Source: Verrucomicrobiota bacterium (GTDB taxonomy: Bacteria; Verrucomicrobiota; Verrucomicrobiia; Limisphaerales; JACPZS01). Taken from it: DNA of 64,000 bases. Shown here piece after piece: positions 10,011-19,023 of this stretch (position 1 is the first letter of the stretch; each line of letters opens with the position of its first letter). Location of the stretch: contig JACPZS010000057.1 in the NCBI GenBank assembly GCA_016195385.1, positions 1 through 64,000 on the forward strand, read 5' to 3'. The position numbers and the translations under genes were made by a program. The notes under the pieces were generated by a model that was not told the origin of the DNA, ran no database searches, and saw nothing but the letters and a program-made list of their open reading frames with translations.

Positions 10011-10898
10011 ATGAAACCCATTCCTCATGGCTCTCGACGAAAGCCACGAATCGCTTCATTGCTCAACTTTCCCAACTTTGCCACTCGCGGCGTTCCACTC
10101 GCGCGGTGCCCGGGCTTCACTTTGATCGAGCTTTTGGTTGTCATCGCGATCATTGCGATTCTGGCGTCGATGCTTTTGCCGGCATTGAGCAAAGCCAAGC
10201 AGCGCACCGCCGGCATTGCGTGCATGAATAACGCGAAGCAACTCGGACTCGCCTACACTCTTTACGGTTTGGATTTCAATGATGTCTGCCTCGGACCCTT
10301 TGCCAGCCCGATGGCTCCCGCGTGGGTCGAAGGCGGCATGTTCGCGGCGGCCGACTCGGCGGACATGCGCTACCTTACCAACAGCCCGACCTACAAATAC
10401 CTGAGCACGCCCATGGTGTTTCGTTGTCCGGCCGATCTTGCCATGCTTCGCGTGCAGGGAAAACTCCTGCCGCGCAACCGTAGTTATTCGATGAATGCCT
10501 TCATGGGCGACACCTCCACAAGCTGGGTTACGGACCATGCCAAGACCTTCCAAGTCGCGAGAAAATTTTCCGACTTCAGTTCGCCAGGCGCGAGCGATGT
10601 CTATATCCTGCTCGATGAGCATGAAAACAGCATCAACGATTCGCACTTTTTTCCCTTCAACAATCTGCGCACCTTTGCCAGCAACACTCCGTGGCTCGAC
10701 GCCCCCTCGGGCCGTCACGGAAATGCTGCGGGGCTAACCTTCGCGGACGGGCATTCGGCGATCAAAAAATGGCGAAGCAATGTTTCCGGATTCAAGCGCA
10801 AAGGCGGCGAAGCCGTGGTCAATGACATAAGTTGGTTGCCGAAAGCCGACAAGGCGGATTGGACCTGGTTCACCGAGCACATCGCCTCCCGAAAATAA
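10011..10898 (+). CDS. Type II secretion pseudopilin-like protein with H-X9-DG motif
   Basis: Protein of 295 residues, start ATG 10011. After a 35-residue leader comes the prepilin peptidase site and hydrophobic helix ([20 protein letters not shown]), then [20 protein letters not shown] as in verrucomicrobial/planctomycete DUF1559-type pseudopilins. The C-terminus has the signature [12 protein letters not shown] (H-X9-DG). Such proteins are numerous in Verrucomicrobiota and are often beside glycoside hydrolase genes; assembly on or in the envelope is inferred. The gene precedes the GH140 gene by 172 bases. Two further pseudopilin-like genes lie at 35.7 and 38.8 kb. Confidence 0.85.
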   Translation: MKPIPHGSRRKPRIASLLNFPNFATRGVPLARCPGFTLIELLVVIAIIAILASMLLPALSKAKQRTAGIACMNNAKQLGLAYTLYGLDFNDVCLGPFASPMAPAWVEGGMFAAADSADMRYLTNSPTYKYLSTPMVFRCPADLAMLRVQGKLLPRNRSYSMNAFMGDTSTSWVTDHAKTFQVARKFSDFSSPGASDVYILLDEHENSINDSHFFPFNNLRTFASNTPWLDAPSGRHGNAAGLTFADGHSAIKKWRSNVSGFKRKGGEAVVNDISWLPKADKADWTWFTEHIASRK

Positions 10899-11070
10899 TG
10901 AGTTGCTTGCGGCCATCCTTGGGCCAGTGGGATCGCCAAGGCGGCGTTGCGATTCAAGCTTTACGCCCAACCAGAACCGGCCTTGTGGACTTCGTCGATG
11001 CGGTCCAACCCATCAAAGCCTTCACTCACTAATGACTTTTAACTCTCCCGTCCGTCGGCAACTTTCCAAT

Positions 11071-12492
11071 ATGCGATCAATCTCCACATTCATCTCCTTC
11101 ACGCTCGCGATGGGCGCGCTCATGAGCACCGCTGCGTCACTGCCGCGGTTGAAAGTCAGCGACAACAAACGGTTCCTTGTCACCGCTGACGGCAAACCGT
11201 TCTTCTACCTCGGCGACACGACGTGGGAACTGTTTCACCGCCTGAATCGCGAGGACGCAATCAAGCTCCTCGATGATCGCGCGGCAATGAAGTTCAACGT
11301 CCTTCAGTCGGTGGCCATCGCGGAACTCGACGGCCACACCGACCCGAATCCGTACGGCCATCTGCCCTTCGTCGATCTCGATGTGACCAAGCCCGCTCTG
11401 AAGGACGGGCCGCAGAATGATTACTGGGATCATGTCGATTTCATCGTGACCGAGGCGAACCAGCGCGGACTCTACATTGGCTTTCTGCCGACATGGGGCC
11501 GCTTCTGGCACGACTTGAGCAAGGACCGCAAGCCACTCTTCACCGTGGCGAACGCCGAGGTCTATGGCGAATGGCTCGGTAGGCGTTACAAGGACGCCGG
11601 GCTGATCTGGATCCTCGGCGGCGACCGCAGTGTGGACAACGACGAGCAGAAGGAGATTATTCGTGCGATAGCGAAAGGTCTGCGCAAGGGCGATGGCGGG
11701 GCGCACTTGATGACTTTCCATCCGCCCGGCGGCAACGGTTCCTCGACGTGGTTCCACGACGACGACTGGCTCGACTTCAACATGCGGCAGAACGGCCACG
11801 TCGCCGAGTTCACCGGCCGCTACGACAGCACGCGCAAGGATTACGACAGAACACCGATCAAGCCGGTGATTGACGGGGAACCGATTTACGAAGACCACCC
11901 GGTCTCCTTCGACGCGAAAAAACTCGGCCACTCCATCGCTGCCGATGTGCGCCGACCGCTTTATTGGGATTTGTTCAGCGGCGCGTGCGGCCACACGTAC
12001 GGCAACCACGCCGTCTGGCAGATGTTTGATCCGAATCGTGGCAAACCGATTAACAATCCGCTTATGCCGTGGTCCGACGCCATCAACCAGCCGGGCGCGG
12101 CGCAGATGCAGCATGGCCGTGCGTTGTTCGAGTCGCGCCCGTTCCTCACGCGCATTCCCGACGACTCGATCATCGTGACCGACCGCGTGCCCACGAGCGT
12201 GCCCGGCGCTGGTCGTTATCACTTCGCCGCCACGCGCGACGAAAGCGGCAGCGACGCGATGGTCTATGCGCCGGTGGGCCGCGCGTTCAAGGTGAAGATG
12301 GACAAAATCACCGGCGCGAAAGTGAAGGCGTGGTGGTTCAACCCACGCGACGGCAGGGCGACAGCCATCGGCGAATTCCCCAACACCGGCGAGCGCGAAT
12401 TCACGCCACCCGACAAAGGCGAGATGCTCGACTGGGTGCTCGTGCTCGACGATGCGGCGAAACGATTTCCGCCGCCAGGAACGCGACTGTAA
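11071..12492 (+). CDS. GH140-like (DUF4038) glycoside hydrolase, apiosidase candidate
   Basis: Exported enzyme of 473 residues from ATG 11071, with a signal peptide ([24 protein letters not shown]). The body matches the DUF4038 apiosidase-like catalytic domain: [22 protein letters not shown], then [33 protein letters not shown] and [11 protein letters not shown]. The last 90 residues ([17 protein letters not shown]... [13 protein letters not shown]) match the so-called collagen-binding domain 2 that usually follows DUF4038. Family knowledge: GH140 members remove D-apiose from rhamnogalacturonan II. That specificity is inferred here and is supported by apiose-type catabolic genes 2-6 kb downstream on the same strand. 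Eight bases separate it from the next gene. Confidence 0.8.
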   Translation: MRSISTFISFTLAMGALMSTAASLPRLKVSDNKRFLVTADGKPFFYLGDTTWELFHRLNREDAIKLLDDRAAMKFNVLQSVAIAELDGHTDPNPYGHLPFVDLDVTKPALKDGPQNDYWDHVDFIVTEANQRGLYIGFLPTWGRFWHDLSKDRKPLFTVANAEVYGEWLGRRYKDAGLIWILGGDRSVDNDEQKEIIRAIAKGLRKGDGGAHLMTFHPPGGNGSSTWFHDDDWLDFNMRQNGHVAEFTGRYDSTRKDYDRTPIKPVIDGEPIYEDHPVSFDAKKLGHSIAADVRRPLYWDLFSGACGHTYGNHAVWQMFDPNRGKPINNPLMPWSDAINQPGAAQMQHGRALFESRPFLTRIPDDSIIVTDRVPTSVPGAGRYHFAATRDESGSDAMVYAPVGRAFKVKMDKITGAKVKAWWFNPRDGRATAIGEFPNTGEREFTPPDKGEMLDWVLVLDDAAKRFPPPGTRL

Positions 12493-12500
12493 CCATTGAA

Positions 12501-13760
12501 ATGAATCGAACACTCCCAACCCTGCTGTCACTCTTTGCTGCGACGACCTTGCTCCACGCGGAGAACTGGCCGCAGTTCCGCGGGCCGACCAACCAAGGAA
12601 TTTCCGGCGAAAAGGATTTGCCGCTCAAATGGTCGGCTACCGAGAACGTCGTGTGGAAGACCGAACTCCCCGGCGAGTCGTGGTCATCGCCCGTCGTCTG
12701 GGGCGACCGCGTGTTCGTCACCACCGCGACGGAGAACGGCCAGTCGTGCCGTGTCCTTTCGCTCGCCGTGAAGTCGGGAACCATTCTCTGGGACAAGGAA
12801 GTTTTCCACCAGGTGCCCCGCCATAAGCAGGCCCGCAACACCTTCGCGACGCCCACGCCCGCGACCGATGGTGAGCGCGTGTATGCCTGTTTCGGCGACG
12901 GTAGTTTCGCAGCGCTGAACTTCGGCGGCGATGTCGTTTGGACGAATCGCGATTACCCTTTTTATGGCGAACATGGCCTTGGTTCTTCGCCGATTCTCCA
13001 TCGCGGCCTGCTCATCATGGCGCGCGATGGCAGCAACGAGGGCGAAGATAAGAAACTCGGCTGGCAGAAACCGTGGGATCAATCCTATGTCGTGGCGCTC
13101 GACGCGAAGACCGGGCAGGAGCGTTGGCGAGGACGGCGTGGTCTTTCGCGCATCTCGCATGGCGGGCCGAACATCTGGGAGCACGATGGCAAGACAGAAG
13201 TCGTCAGCGAAGCCGGCGATGTCGTGCAGGGATTTGATTTCCAAACCGGCGAACGTCTGTGGAGCAGTGAAGTCATCGGCGAGGGCAAGGTGCCGTCGGT
13301 TGTGCTCGGCGACGGACTTGCGTTCACGTCCGGCGGCTGGGGTGGAAAAGAAACAATCAAAGCCTTTCGGCTTGGCGGCCACGGCGACCTGAAGGAAACT
13401 AGCCTGGTCTGGGAACAAAAGAAGGGGATGCCGAAAGTCCCGTCGATGCTTTACGTGAAGCCGCATTTGTTCGCCCTGACGGACGGCGGCGTCGCAACGT
13501 GCATGAAGGCGGACACTGGTGAACTCATCTGGCAGGAACGCGTGGGAGGAAATTTTTCCGCCTCACCCGTCTGCGCAGCGGGCCGCATCTATTTCGTCGG
13601 TGACAACGGCGAGACCACGGTCATCGAGGCCGGTCCTGAATTTAGAGTGCTCGCGAAAAACCCACTCGGCGAGAAAGTGCAGGCGTCGCCCGCCATTTCG
13701 CAGGGCCGATTTTTTCTTCGCACGGCGAACAACCTCTACTGTCTCGGAGAAAGCCGCTGA
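12501..13760 (+). CDS. Exported PQQ-like beta-propeller protein
   Basis: Protein of 419 residues, start ATG 12501 (MNRTLPTLLSLFAATTLLHA, a Sec signal peptide). The mature start NWPQFRGPTNQGIS is the usual opening of verrucomicrobial/planctomycete PQQ-like WD40 proteins. Propeller blades carry repeats of the form VLSLAVKSGTILWDKEV, VVALDAKTGQERWRG, VQGFDFQTGERLWS. It is related to quinoprotein dehydrogenases and BamB, but quinone-binding residues cannot be confirmed by eye. It starts 8 bases after the GH140 gene and ends 3 bases before the next propeller gene, so the three are probably one transcript. Confidence 0.85.
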   Translation: MNRTLPTLLSLFAATTLLHAENWPQFRGPTNQGISGEKDLPLKWSATENVVWKTELPGESWSSPVVWGDRVFVTTATENGQSCRVLSLAVKSGTILWDKEVFHQVPRHKQARNTFATPTPATDGERVYACFGDGSFAALNFGGDVVWTNRDYPFYGEHGLGSSPILHRGLLIMARDGSNEGEDKKLGWQKPWDQSYVVALDAKTGQERWRGRRGLSRISHGGPNIWEHDGKTEVVSEAGDVVQGFDFQTGERLWSSEVIGEGKVPSVVLGDGLAFTSGGWGGKETIKAFRLGGHGDLKETSLVWEQKKGMPKVPSMLYVKPHLFALTDGGVATCMKADTGELIWQERVGGNFSASPVCAAGRIYFVGDNGETTVIEAGPEFRVLAKNPLGEKVQASPAISQGRFFLRTANNLYCLGESR

Positions 13761-13763
13761 ATC

Positions 13764-14702
13764 ATGAACCTCAAACTGATTTTCCTAACCTTCGGCTGGG
13801 TGATCGCCGCGACCGCCGCGGACTTGTCCGGCCACAAACTCCTCGTCACCTCCGTCCGCACTGGTGACACCGAAGTCTTCATCGCTGACCCGACGACGGG
13901 CGACATGTTCAACGTTTCGCGGTCGCCGAAGTCCGAGGACCGATACCCGTGCTGGTCGCCGGATGGGAAACAGATTTGCTTCATGTCGGATCGCGAGGGC
14001 ACGACGAATCTCTGGGTCTGCAACGCGGACGGCTCGAAGGTGCGCCGGCTCAATCGCACGCCCGACGTTTGCTACATGCCGAGCTGGCAGAAGACGCCAC
14101 GCGGCGAGCGCATCGTCTTCGGTCAGCACGGCGACAAGCCCGGCATGACGAGCATCAAGCCGGACGGCTCCGACGCGCAAAACCTCGGCGAAGGCCACGA
14201 CCCGACGCTCTCGCCCGACGGCCGGCTCATCACTTACACCGGCCACGAAAGCGGTGGTGTGACCGTCTTCGTGATGAACCACGACGGCACGAACAAGCGC
14301 CAGGTGGTGAAGGAAATCAGCAAGGTGGGCGCGACGTTTCCGAACTGGTCGCCCGATTCGAAGCAGCTCGTCTATTCCTTCCCCGTCGGCGACGCGCTGG
14401 AACTTTTCATCATCAACCTCGACGGCACCGGCCAGCGGCAGCTCACGACGTTCGGCGGCACAAGCGTCTGCACGCCGAGCGCGTGGTCACTGGATGGTAA
14501 ATGGATTTCCTTCCGCCGCACCGATGAGCGCTACTGGAGCAACACGGAGCGAATGCTGAAGATCTATTCCGAGAAGCCCGCCGATAAACGCCCCGTCTGG
14601 GTCATCCGACCGGACGGCACTGAGGCCACACTCGTTGAATCGCTCCGCTTTCAGATGGCGATTGATGGCAGCCGCGCAAGTTGGAAGCCCGCGTCGCGCT
14701 GA
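13764..14702 (+). CDS. Exported TolB-like (PD40) beta-propeller protein
   Basis: Protein of 312 residues beginning with a signal peptide (MNLKLIFLTFGWVIAATAADLSG). It contains several TolB/PD40 blades: YPCWSPDGKQICFMSDREG, PTLSPDGRLITYTG, PNWSPDSKQLVYSF, SAWSLDGKWISFRR. Each ends a four-stranded blade. It follows the PQQ-like gene by 3 bases and precedes the ApnO-like gene by 31 bases. The function is unknown. No gene of the known apionolactonase type is visible in the locus, and some lactonases are propellers, so a lactonase role is conceivable but unsupported by motif. Confidence 0.82.
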   Translation: MNLKLIFLTFGWVIAATAADLSGHKLLVTSVRTGDTEVFIADPTTGDMFNVSRSPKSEDRYPCWSPDGKQICFMSDREGTTNLWVCNADGSKVRRLNRTPDVCYMPSWQKTPRGERIVFGQHGDKPGMTSIKPDGSDAQNLGEGHDPTLSPDGRLITYTGHESGGVTVFVMNHDGTNKRQVVKEISKVGATFPNWSPDSKQLVYSFPVGDALELFIINLDGTGQRQLTTFGGTSVCTPSAWSLDGKWISFRRTDERYWSNTERMLKIYSEKPADKRPVWVIRPDGTEATLVESLRFQMAIDGSRASWKPASR

Positions 14703-14733
14703 CCACGAACAACTGACAACCAACCAAGAACGA

Positions 14734-15564
14734 ATGAAGACAGTCACCCTCATCGGGGCCGGCGGCAAAATGGGCTGCCGCCTGACCGACAATTTTCTCA
14801 AGACGAACTACAAAGTTCATTACCTCGAAGTCTCGCCCAAGGGCATCGAAAACCTGAAGCAACGCGGCGTCACACTCTCGACCCAGGCCGAAGCTGTGCC
14901 GGCGGGAGATGTGGTCATCCTCGCCGTGCCGGACGTGGCCATCGGCGCCGTCGCGCGGGAAGTGGTGCCGATGATGAAGCCCGGCTCCCTGCTGATGACG
15001 CTCGATCCCGCCGCGCCGCTCGACGATCAGTTGCCGCGCCGCGCCGACATCGGCTGCGTCATCGCGCATCCGTGCCATCCGTCGGTGTTCAACTGGGAAC
15101 CGACGGAGAATGCGTTCCGTGATTTCTACGGTGGCATTTCGGCGAAGCAAGGAATCGTCGTCGCCCTCATGTGGGGCACGGAGAGCTACTACGAACTTGG
15201 CCTCGAAATCTCCACCGCCATGTATGCCCCCGTGAGCCGCGCGCATCGCGTGACCTTGGAACAGATGGCCATGCTGGAACCGGCGCTTGTCGAAACCCTG
15301 GCCCAGACGTGCATGGAAGTGGTGAAGGAAGGTCACGACCGTCTGGTTGTGGCTGGCGTGCCGAAGGACGCGGTGCGTGACTTCGTGCTCGGCCATCTGC
15401 GCATCCAGATCGCTGTGCTCTTCGGCGAGGTGAACGGCACGTTCTCCGACGCCGCCTACAAGATCAGCAAGCGCGCCAAGCCGGTGGTCTTCAAGGAAGG
15501 CTGGCAGAAAATTTTTGAGATGAACGACATCCGGGAACAGGTGCGGGACATCACGAACAAATGA
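14734..15564 (+). CDS. ApnO-like D-apionate oxidoisomerase (6-PGDH C-terminal family)
   Basis: NAD-dependent enzyme of 276 residues, start ATG 14734 (MKTVTLIGAGGKMG). The N-terminus is a Rossmann fold (GAGGKMGCRL, with D of VVILAVPDVAIG). The rest matches the phosphogluconate-dehydrogenase-like C-terminal family: AHPCHPSVFN, YAPVSRAHRVTLEQMAMLEPALVETL, and VFKEGWQKIFEM near the end. Family knowledge: this family includes D-apionate oxidoisomerase, which makes 3-oxo-isoapionate. The assignment rests on recalled family similarity plus neighbours (GH140, OiaC-like, ApdG-like, sugar importer). The stop overlaps the next start by ATGA, so the enzymes are translationally coupled. Confidence 0.72.
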   Translation: MKTVTLIGAGGKMGCRLTDNFLKTNYKVHYLEVSPKGIENLKQRGVTLSTQAEAVPAGDVVILAVPDVAIGAVAREVVPMMKPGSLLMTLDPAAPLDDQLPRRADIGCVIAHPCHPSVFNWEPTENAFRDFYGGISAKQGIVVALMWGTESYYELGLEISTAMYAPVSRAHRVTLEQMAMLEPALVETLAQTCMEVVKEGHDRLVVAGVPKDAVRDFVLGHLRIQIAVLFGEVNGTFSDAAYKISKRAKPVVFKEGWQKIFEMNDIREQVRDITNK

Positions 15565-16373
15565 TCCTCGGACTTAGCAGTTACACGTTCGGTTGGGCCG
15601 TCTGCGTGCCAGGACACGCGCCAGCGCACCCACTGGACGAACATGGCTTGCTCGACAAATGCCGCGAGCATGGCATCAAGCTGCTGCAAATCGGCGACAA
15701 CTTGCCGCTGCACACGTTCGATGACGCGCGTCTGAACCGCCTGGCCGAGCGGGCAGCCCACGAAGGCGTGCAACTCGAAGTCGGCGCGCGGCGCCTGACT
15801 TTGGGAAACGTGGAAGCATACGCCGCCATCGCGCGCCGCCTCGGCGCGAAGCTGATTCGATTCGTCATCGACGACGCTGAGTATCATCCCACGCCCGAGG
15901 CAGTCTCCATTGTGCTGCGTCAAAGCGTGCCGCTGCTGGCTGGGCTCAAGCTCGGCATCGAGAATCACGACCGCTTTCCCGCCGCGCTCTTGCGCGAGAT
16001 GATCGAGAGCGCCGGCAGCGACCGCATCGGTGTGTGCCTCGACACCGCGAACTCGCTGGGCGCAGGCGAGGGTCTCGACACCGTGCTGCGCGAACTCGGC
16101 CCGCTGACGGTGAATCTTCACATCAAGGATTTTCACATCGCGCGCGTGTCGCACCTCATGGGCTTCACCGTTGAAGGTCGCCCGTCGGGCAGCGGGATGC
16201 TGGACGTGCCGGCGATGCTCGCAGATCTCGCGCCGTTCAAACGCTGTGACACCACAGTGCTGGAACTCTGGACGCCGCCCGAGACGGACATCGAGCGCAC
16301 CATAGCGAAGGAGGCAGCCTGGGCCGCGCTGAGCTTGGCGTATTTGAAGCCGCTGTTTACAACCAAGGCATGA
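15561..16373 (+). CDS. Xylose-isomerase-like TIM barrel, OiaC-like 3-oxo-isoapionate decarboxylase candidate
   Basis: Cytoplasmic TIM-barrel protein of 270 residues (MILGLSSYTFGWAV...) of the sugar phosphate isomerase/epimerase superfamily (AP-endonuclease 2 fold). Putative metal ligands lie where the family has them: Glu of GIENHDRF, Asp of VCLDTANS, His of NLHIKDFH and Glu of LELWTPPE. In the known D-apiose pathway the enzyme after ApnO is OiaC, which has this fold and decarboxylates 3-oxo-isoapionate to L-erythrulose. The start overlaps the ApnO-like stop, and its own stop overlaps the next start (ATGA both times). An isomerase or epimerase acting on another sugar is the main alternative. 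Confidence 0.65.
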   Translation: MILGLSSYTFGWAVCVPGHAPAHPLDEHGLLDKCREHGIKLLQIGDNLPLHTFDDARLNRLAERAAHEGVQLEVGARRLTLGNVEAYAAIARRLGAKLIRFVIDDAEYHPTPEAVSIVLRQSVPLLAGLKLGIENHDRFPAALLREMIESAGSDRIGVCLDTANSLGAGEGLDTVLRELGPLTVNLHIKDFHIARVSHLMGFTVEGRPSGSGMLDVPAMLADLAPFKRCDTTVLELWTPPETDIERTIAKEAAWAALSLAYLKPLFTTKA

Positions 16374-17416
16374 AACCACTCCGCTTCGCCATCTTCGGTG
16401 CGGGATTCTGGGCGCGATGCCAGCTCGCGGCGTGGCGGGAAGTCGGCGGCGTCGAGTGCGTCGCCATCTACAATCGCTCGCGCGACAAGGCGGAGGCGTT
16501 CGCGCGCGACTTGGGGATTCCTGCCGTCTATGTCGACGCCGAGAAGCTACTGCGCGAGGTGAAGCCGGACTTCGTGGACAACATCACCGAGGTCGGCGGC
16601 CACAAGCCGCTTTCGCTGCTCTGCGCGAAGCATCGCATCCCGTGCATCTGTCAGAAGCCGATGGCGGCGTCTCTGAAGGACGCGCGCCAGATGGTCGCGG
16701 CGTTCACGAAGGCGAAGACGCCATTCTTCGTCCACGAAAACTGGCGCTGGCAGTCGCCGATGCGGGCGCTCATCAACACGCTGCGCTCGGGCGTCATCGG
16801 CACGCCGTTCCGGGGCCGGCTGACCTTCACGAACGGTTTCGATGTCTGGGCGAACCAGCCCGCCTTGCGCGACCTGGAGCAGTTCATTCTCACGGACATT
16901 GGCACTCACGTTCTCGACACAGCGCGCGCCTGTTTCGGCGAAGCCGATTCCCTCTACTGTCAGTTGCACCGGACGCTGCGGCCCGCCGTGAAGGGCGACA
17001 ATGTCGCGACAGTGCTGCTCTCGATGGGCGAGGCGCGCACGAGTGTGGTGGTCGAACTGGCCTACGCCAAGACACCCCTGGAGCGCGAGTGCTTTCCCCA
17101 GACACTCGCGTTCGTCGAAGGTCCGCTTGGAAGCATCGAAGTCACGAACGACTACTGGCTGCGCGTCACCACGAAGAAAGGCACGCACACCCGCCATCAC
17201 GCGCCGCCACGTTACGCCTGGGCCGATCCGCGCTACGACGTCGCACAATCCAGCATGGTCGCCTGCCACCGCGATTTGCTGGCGGCGCTGCGCGGCGGGC
17301 GCGCGGCGGAGACGTCCGGGATGGACAATCTCAAGACCATGGAACTCGTATTCGCCGCCTGCGATTCGGCGCGGACAAATTCAGTCGTGACTTTCCCCCG
17401 GATGAGAACGAACTGA
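16370..17416 (+). CDS. Gfo/Idh/MocA oxidoreductase, ApdG-like D-apiose dehydrogenase candidate
   Basis: NAD(P)-dependent sugar dehydrogenase of 348 residues. The N-terminal Rossmann fold is RFAIFGAGFWARCQLAAW. The usual EKP motif reads QKP here (CICQKPMAAS), followed by FFVHENWRWQSPMR, TFTNGFDVWANQPALRD and TDIGTHVLDTAR. From memory, the QKP, VHENxRxQxPMR and GFDV features are shared with D-apiose dehydrogenase ApdG, which oxidises D-apiose to apionolactone; this needs a search. The gene overlaps the OiaC-like stop by four bases and is followed after 39 bases by the transporter binding protein. Confidence 0.72.
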   Translation: MKPLRFAIFGAGFWARCQLAAWREVGGVECVAIYNRSRDKAEAFARDLGIPAVYVDAEKLLREVKPDFVDNITEVGGHKPLSLLCAKHRIPCICQKPMAASLKDARQMVAAFTKAKTPFFVHENWRWQSPMRALINTLRSGVIGTPFRGRLTFTNGFDVWANQPALRDLEQFILTDIGTHVLDTARACFGEADSLYCQLHRTLRPAVKGDNVATVLLSMGEARTSVVVELAYAKTPLERECFPQTLAFVEGPLGSIEVTNDYWLRVTTKKGTHTRHHAPPRYAWADPRYDVAQSSMVACHRDLLAALRGGRAAETSGMDNLKTMELVFAACDSARTNSVVTFPRMRTN

Positions 17417-17455
17417 TTCACACACTGCGAAAAACGCCAGGATGCCATTAACGAT

Positions 17456-18490
17456 ATGAAACTACGCGCTTCTTTCACTGTCACACTTTCCGTTTTCCTT
17501 GGCGTGCTCCTGTGCGGCTGCGGCGGATCGGACTCCGGCGGCAACGGCCGCCCAGCGTCGTCCGCGTCCGGCACGAAGAAGCTCACGATCGGCGTGGCGT
17601 TCGAGACGCTACAGACGGAGTTCTGGGTCGCGGCCTTCGACAAACTCAAGGCCGATTGCGCAGCCAAGGGCATCACCATGCTCGAAGGCGTGGCCGACGG
17701 CGACACAAGCAAGCAATTCGATCAAGTGAAGAGCTTCATCAACCGCAAGGTGGATGGCATCATCATCGTGCCCAAGGACGGCAAGACGGTGATTCCTATG
17801 ATCAAGGCGGCGAACGCGGCGAACATCCCGGTCGTCCTCTACAACCGGCCCGCCGATCCGACCGACGCGCAGCACACCGCCGTCGCCCCGGACAACTTTG
17901 CCATCACGAAAGAGACGGTGAATTACCTCGTGTCGCTCGCGAAGAAGTCCGGCAAGAAGCAGAAGGCAATGATTCTCATGGGCGACCTGAGCGACGTGAA
18001 CGCCATCGGACGCCGCGATGGATTCGAGGCGGCCATCAAGGAAGCCGGAGACGCCGTTGAGGTTGTCGCGCGGATCCCGACCGATTGGAATCAGGAGAAG
18101 GCACTGGCTGGCGTGCAGAGCGCGATGCAAGCGAACCCGGACATTGGCCTTATCTTTACTTCAAGCGACTTCATGTTCCCGAGCATCAAGTCGGTGCTCA
18201 GCAACCTGGGCAAATGGAAGAAGCACAACGCGCCCAACCACGTCATCCTCGGCGGCTTCGATGGCGACGCCACCGCGTATCAGCTCATGGCCGAAGGCTA
18301 CGTGGACGCAACCGGTGTGCAGGATGTGTATTGGGAAGCTGAGCAGGCCATTCAGGTCATCCTCGACGCCAAGGCTGGAAAGGCCGCGCCGTCCCGTATC
18401 GACGACAAAGGCTTCGCCATCACCCAAGCGAACATGAAAGAACTGGAGCCGCGCATGTGGGGAGCAGTGGTGGCGAAGAAGAGAAAGTAG
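17456..18490 (+). CDS. Sugar ABC transporter substrate-binding lipoprotein
   Basis: Periplasmic-type binding protein of 344 residues with a lipoprotein signal (LGVLLCGCGGSDSGG), so it is probably anchored in the inner membrane. The body is a Peripla_BP_4/RbsB fold: LTIGVAFETLQTEFW, KVDGIIIVPKDGKTVIPMIKAANAANIPVVLYNRP, and DGDATAYQLMAEGYVDATGVQDVYW. This family binds pentoses and hexoses (ribose, xylose, galactose). It begins the transporter group right after the ApdG-like gene; D-apiose is the inferred ligand by context. Confidence 0.88.
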   Translation: MKLRASFTVTLSVFLGVLLCGCGGSDSGGNGRPASSASGTKKLTIGVAFETLQTEFWVAAFDKLKADCAAKGITMLEGVADGDTSKQFDQVKSFINRKVDGIIIVPKDGKTVIPMIKAANAANIPVVLYNRPADPTDAQHTAVAPDNFAITKETVNYLVSLAKKSGKKQKAMILMGDLSDVNAIGRRDGFEAAIKEAGDAVEVVARIPTDWNQEKALAGVQSAMQANPDIGLIFTSSDFMFPSIKSVLSNLGKWKKHNAPNHVILGGFDGDATAYQLMAEGYVDATGVQDVYWEAEQAIQVILDAKAGKAAPSRIDDKGFAITQANMKELEPRMWGAVVAKKRK

Positions 18491-19023
18491 TTCGTTGTTA
18501 TTTGTTCGTTGTTCGTCGTTCCCGTATCGGTCGCAGTCAGCTACAAAACGAACGACTGCCTGCGAGCAACAAACAACAAACAGCGAACCAACAACAACTC
18601 TATGCCCCGTTCCAATTTTGAAAAACTTGAGTTCTATCTGGTCGCGGAGAAAATCGCCGACCAGATTTGGGATATCGTTCTTGGCTGGGATGGCTTCGCG
18701 CGGGATACGATCGGCAAGCAGATCGTTCGCGCTGCCGACAGCATCGGCGCCAATATCGCTGAAGGTGTGGGTCGAGGTTCCCACGCTGACAACAAGCGGT
18801 TCGTTCGCACGGCGCGAGGTCCTCTGAACGAGACCATTCACTTCCTCCGACGCGCCTTTCGCAGAAAGCTCCTGAGTAAAGCGCAAACCGACGCGCTAAA
18901 ACCATTGCTGGATGAACTTCCTCCACGTTTGAACGCCTACCTGAAATCCATCGGAAGCTTCCCCGACGACGAGTGACCACCGTCTCCCCAACAACGAACA
19001 ACGAACGACAAACAACGAACAAA
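18491..19023 (+). repeat. TTCGT/AACGA stem-loop element 1, enclosing the four-helix-bundle gene
   Basis: A TTCGTTGTT-rich arm at 18491-18521 faces AACAAC-rich arms at 18565-18599 and again at 18990-19023. The first pair forms an imperfect stem directly before the four-helix-bundle gene, with an inner stem (tcgcagtc / gactgc). The second AACGA arm follows the gene's stop. Copies without the gene lie at 19957-20046 and 20375-20459. The whole looks like an inserted element of the kind seen as 23S rRNA intervening sequences, but placed between transporter genes. Confidence 0.6.
18602..18976 (+). CDS. Four-helix-bundle protein (S23/IVP, avd-like family)
   Basis: Small helical protein of 124 residues from ATG 18602. 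It matches the S23 family first found in intervening sequences of 23S rRNA: FEKLEFYLVAEKIADQIWDIV, then FARDTIGKQIVRAADSIGANIAEGVGRG and NKRFVRTARGPLNETIHFLRRAF. Relatives include the accessory variability determinant of diversity-generating retroelements; the molecular role is unclear and nucleic-acid binding is suspected. It interrupts the ABC transporter genes and is flanked by TTCGT/AACGA repeats, so it was probably brought in with them. Its stop overlaps the GTG start of the permease. Confidence 0.85.
   Translation: MPRSNFEKLEFYLVAEKIADQIWDIVLGWDGFARDTIGKQIVRAADSIGANIAEGVGRGSHADNKRFVRTARGPLNETIHFLRRAFRRKLLSKAQTDALKPLLDELPPRLNAYLKSIGSFPDDE

Noticed and set aside
11137-12531. Minus-strand frame of 464 codons opposite the GH140 gene
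   Set aside because: No recognisable domain, and the plus strand carries a signal peptide and complete domain order.
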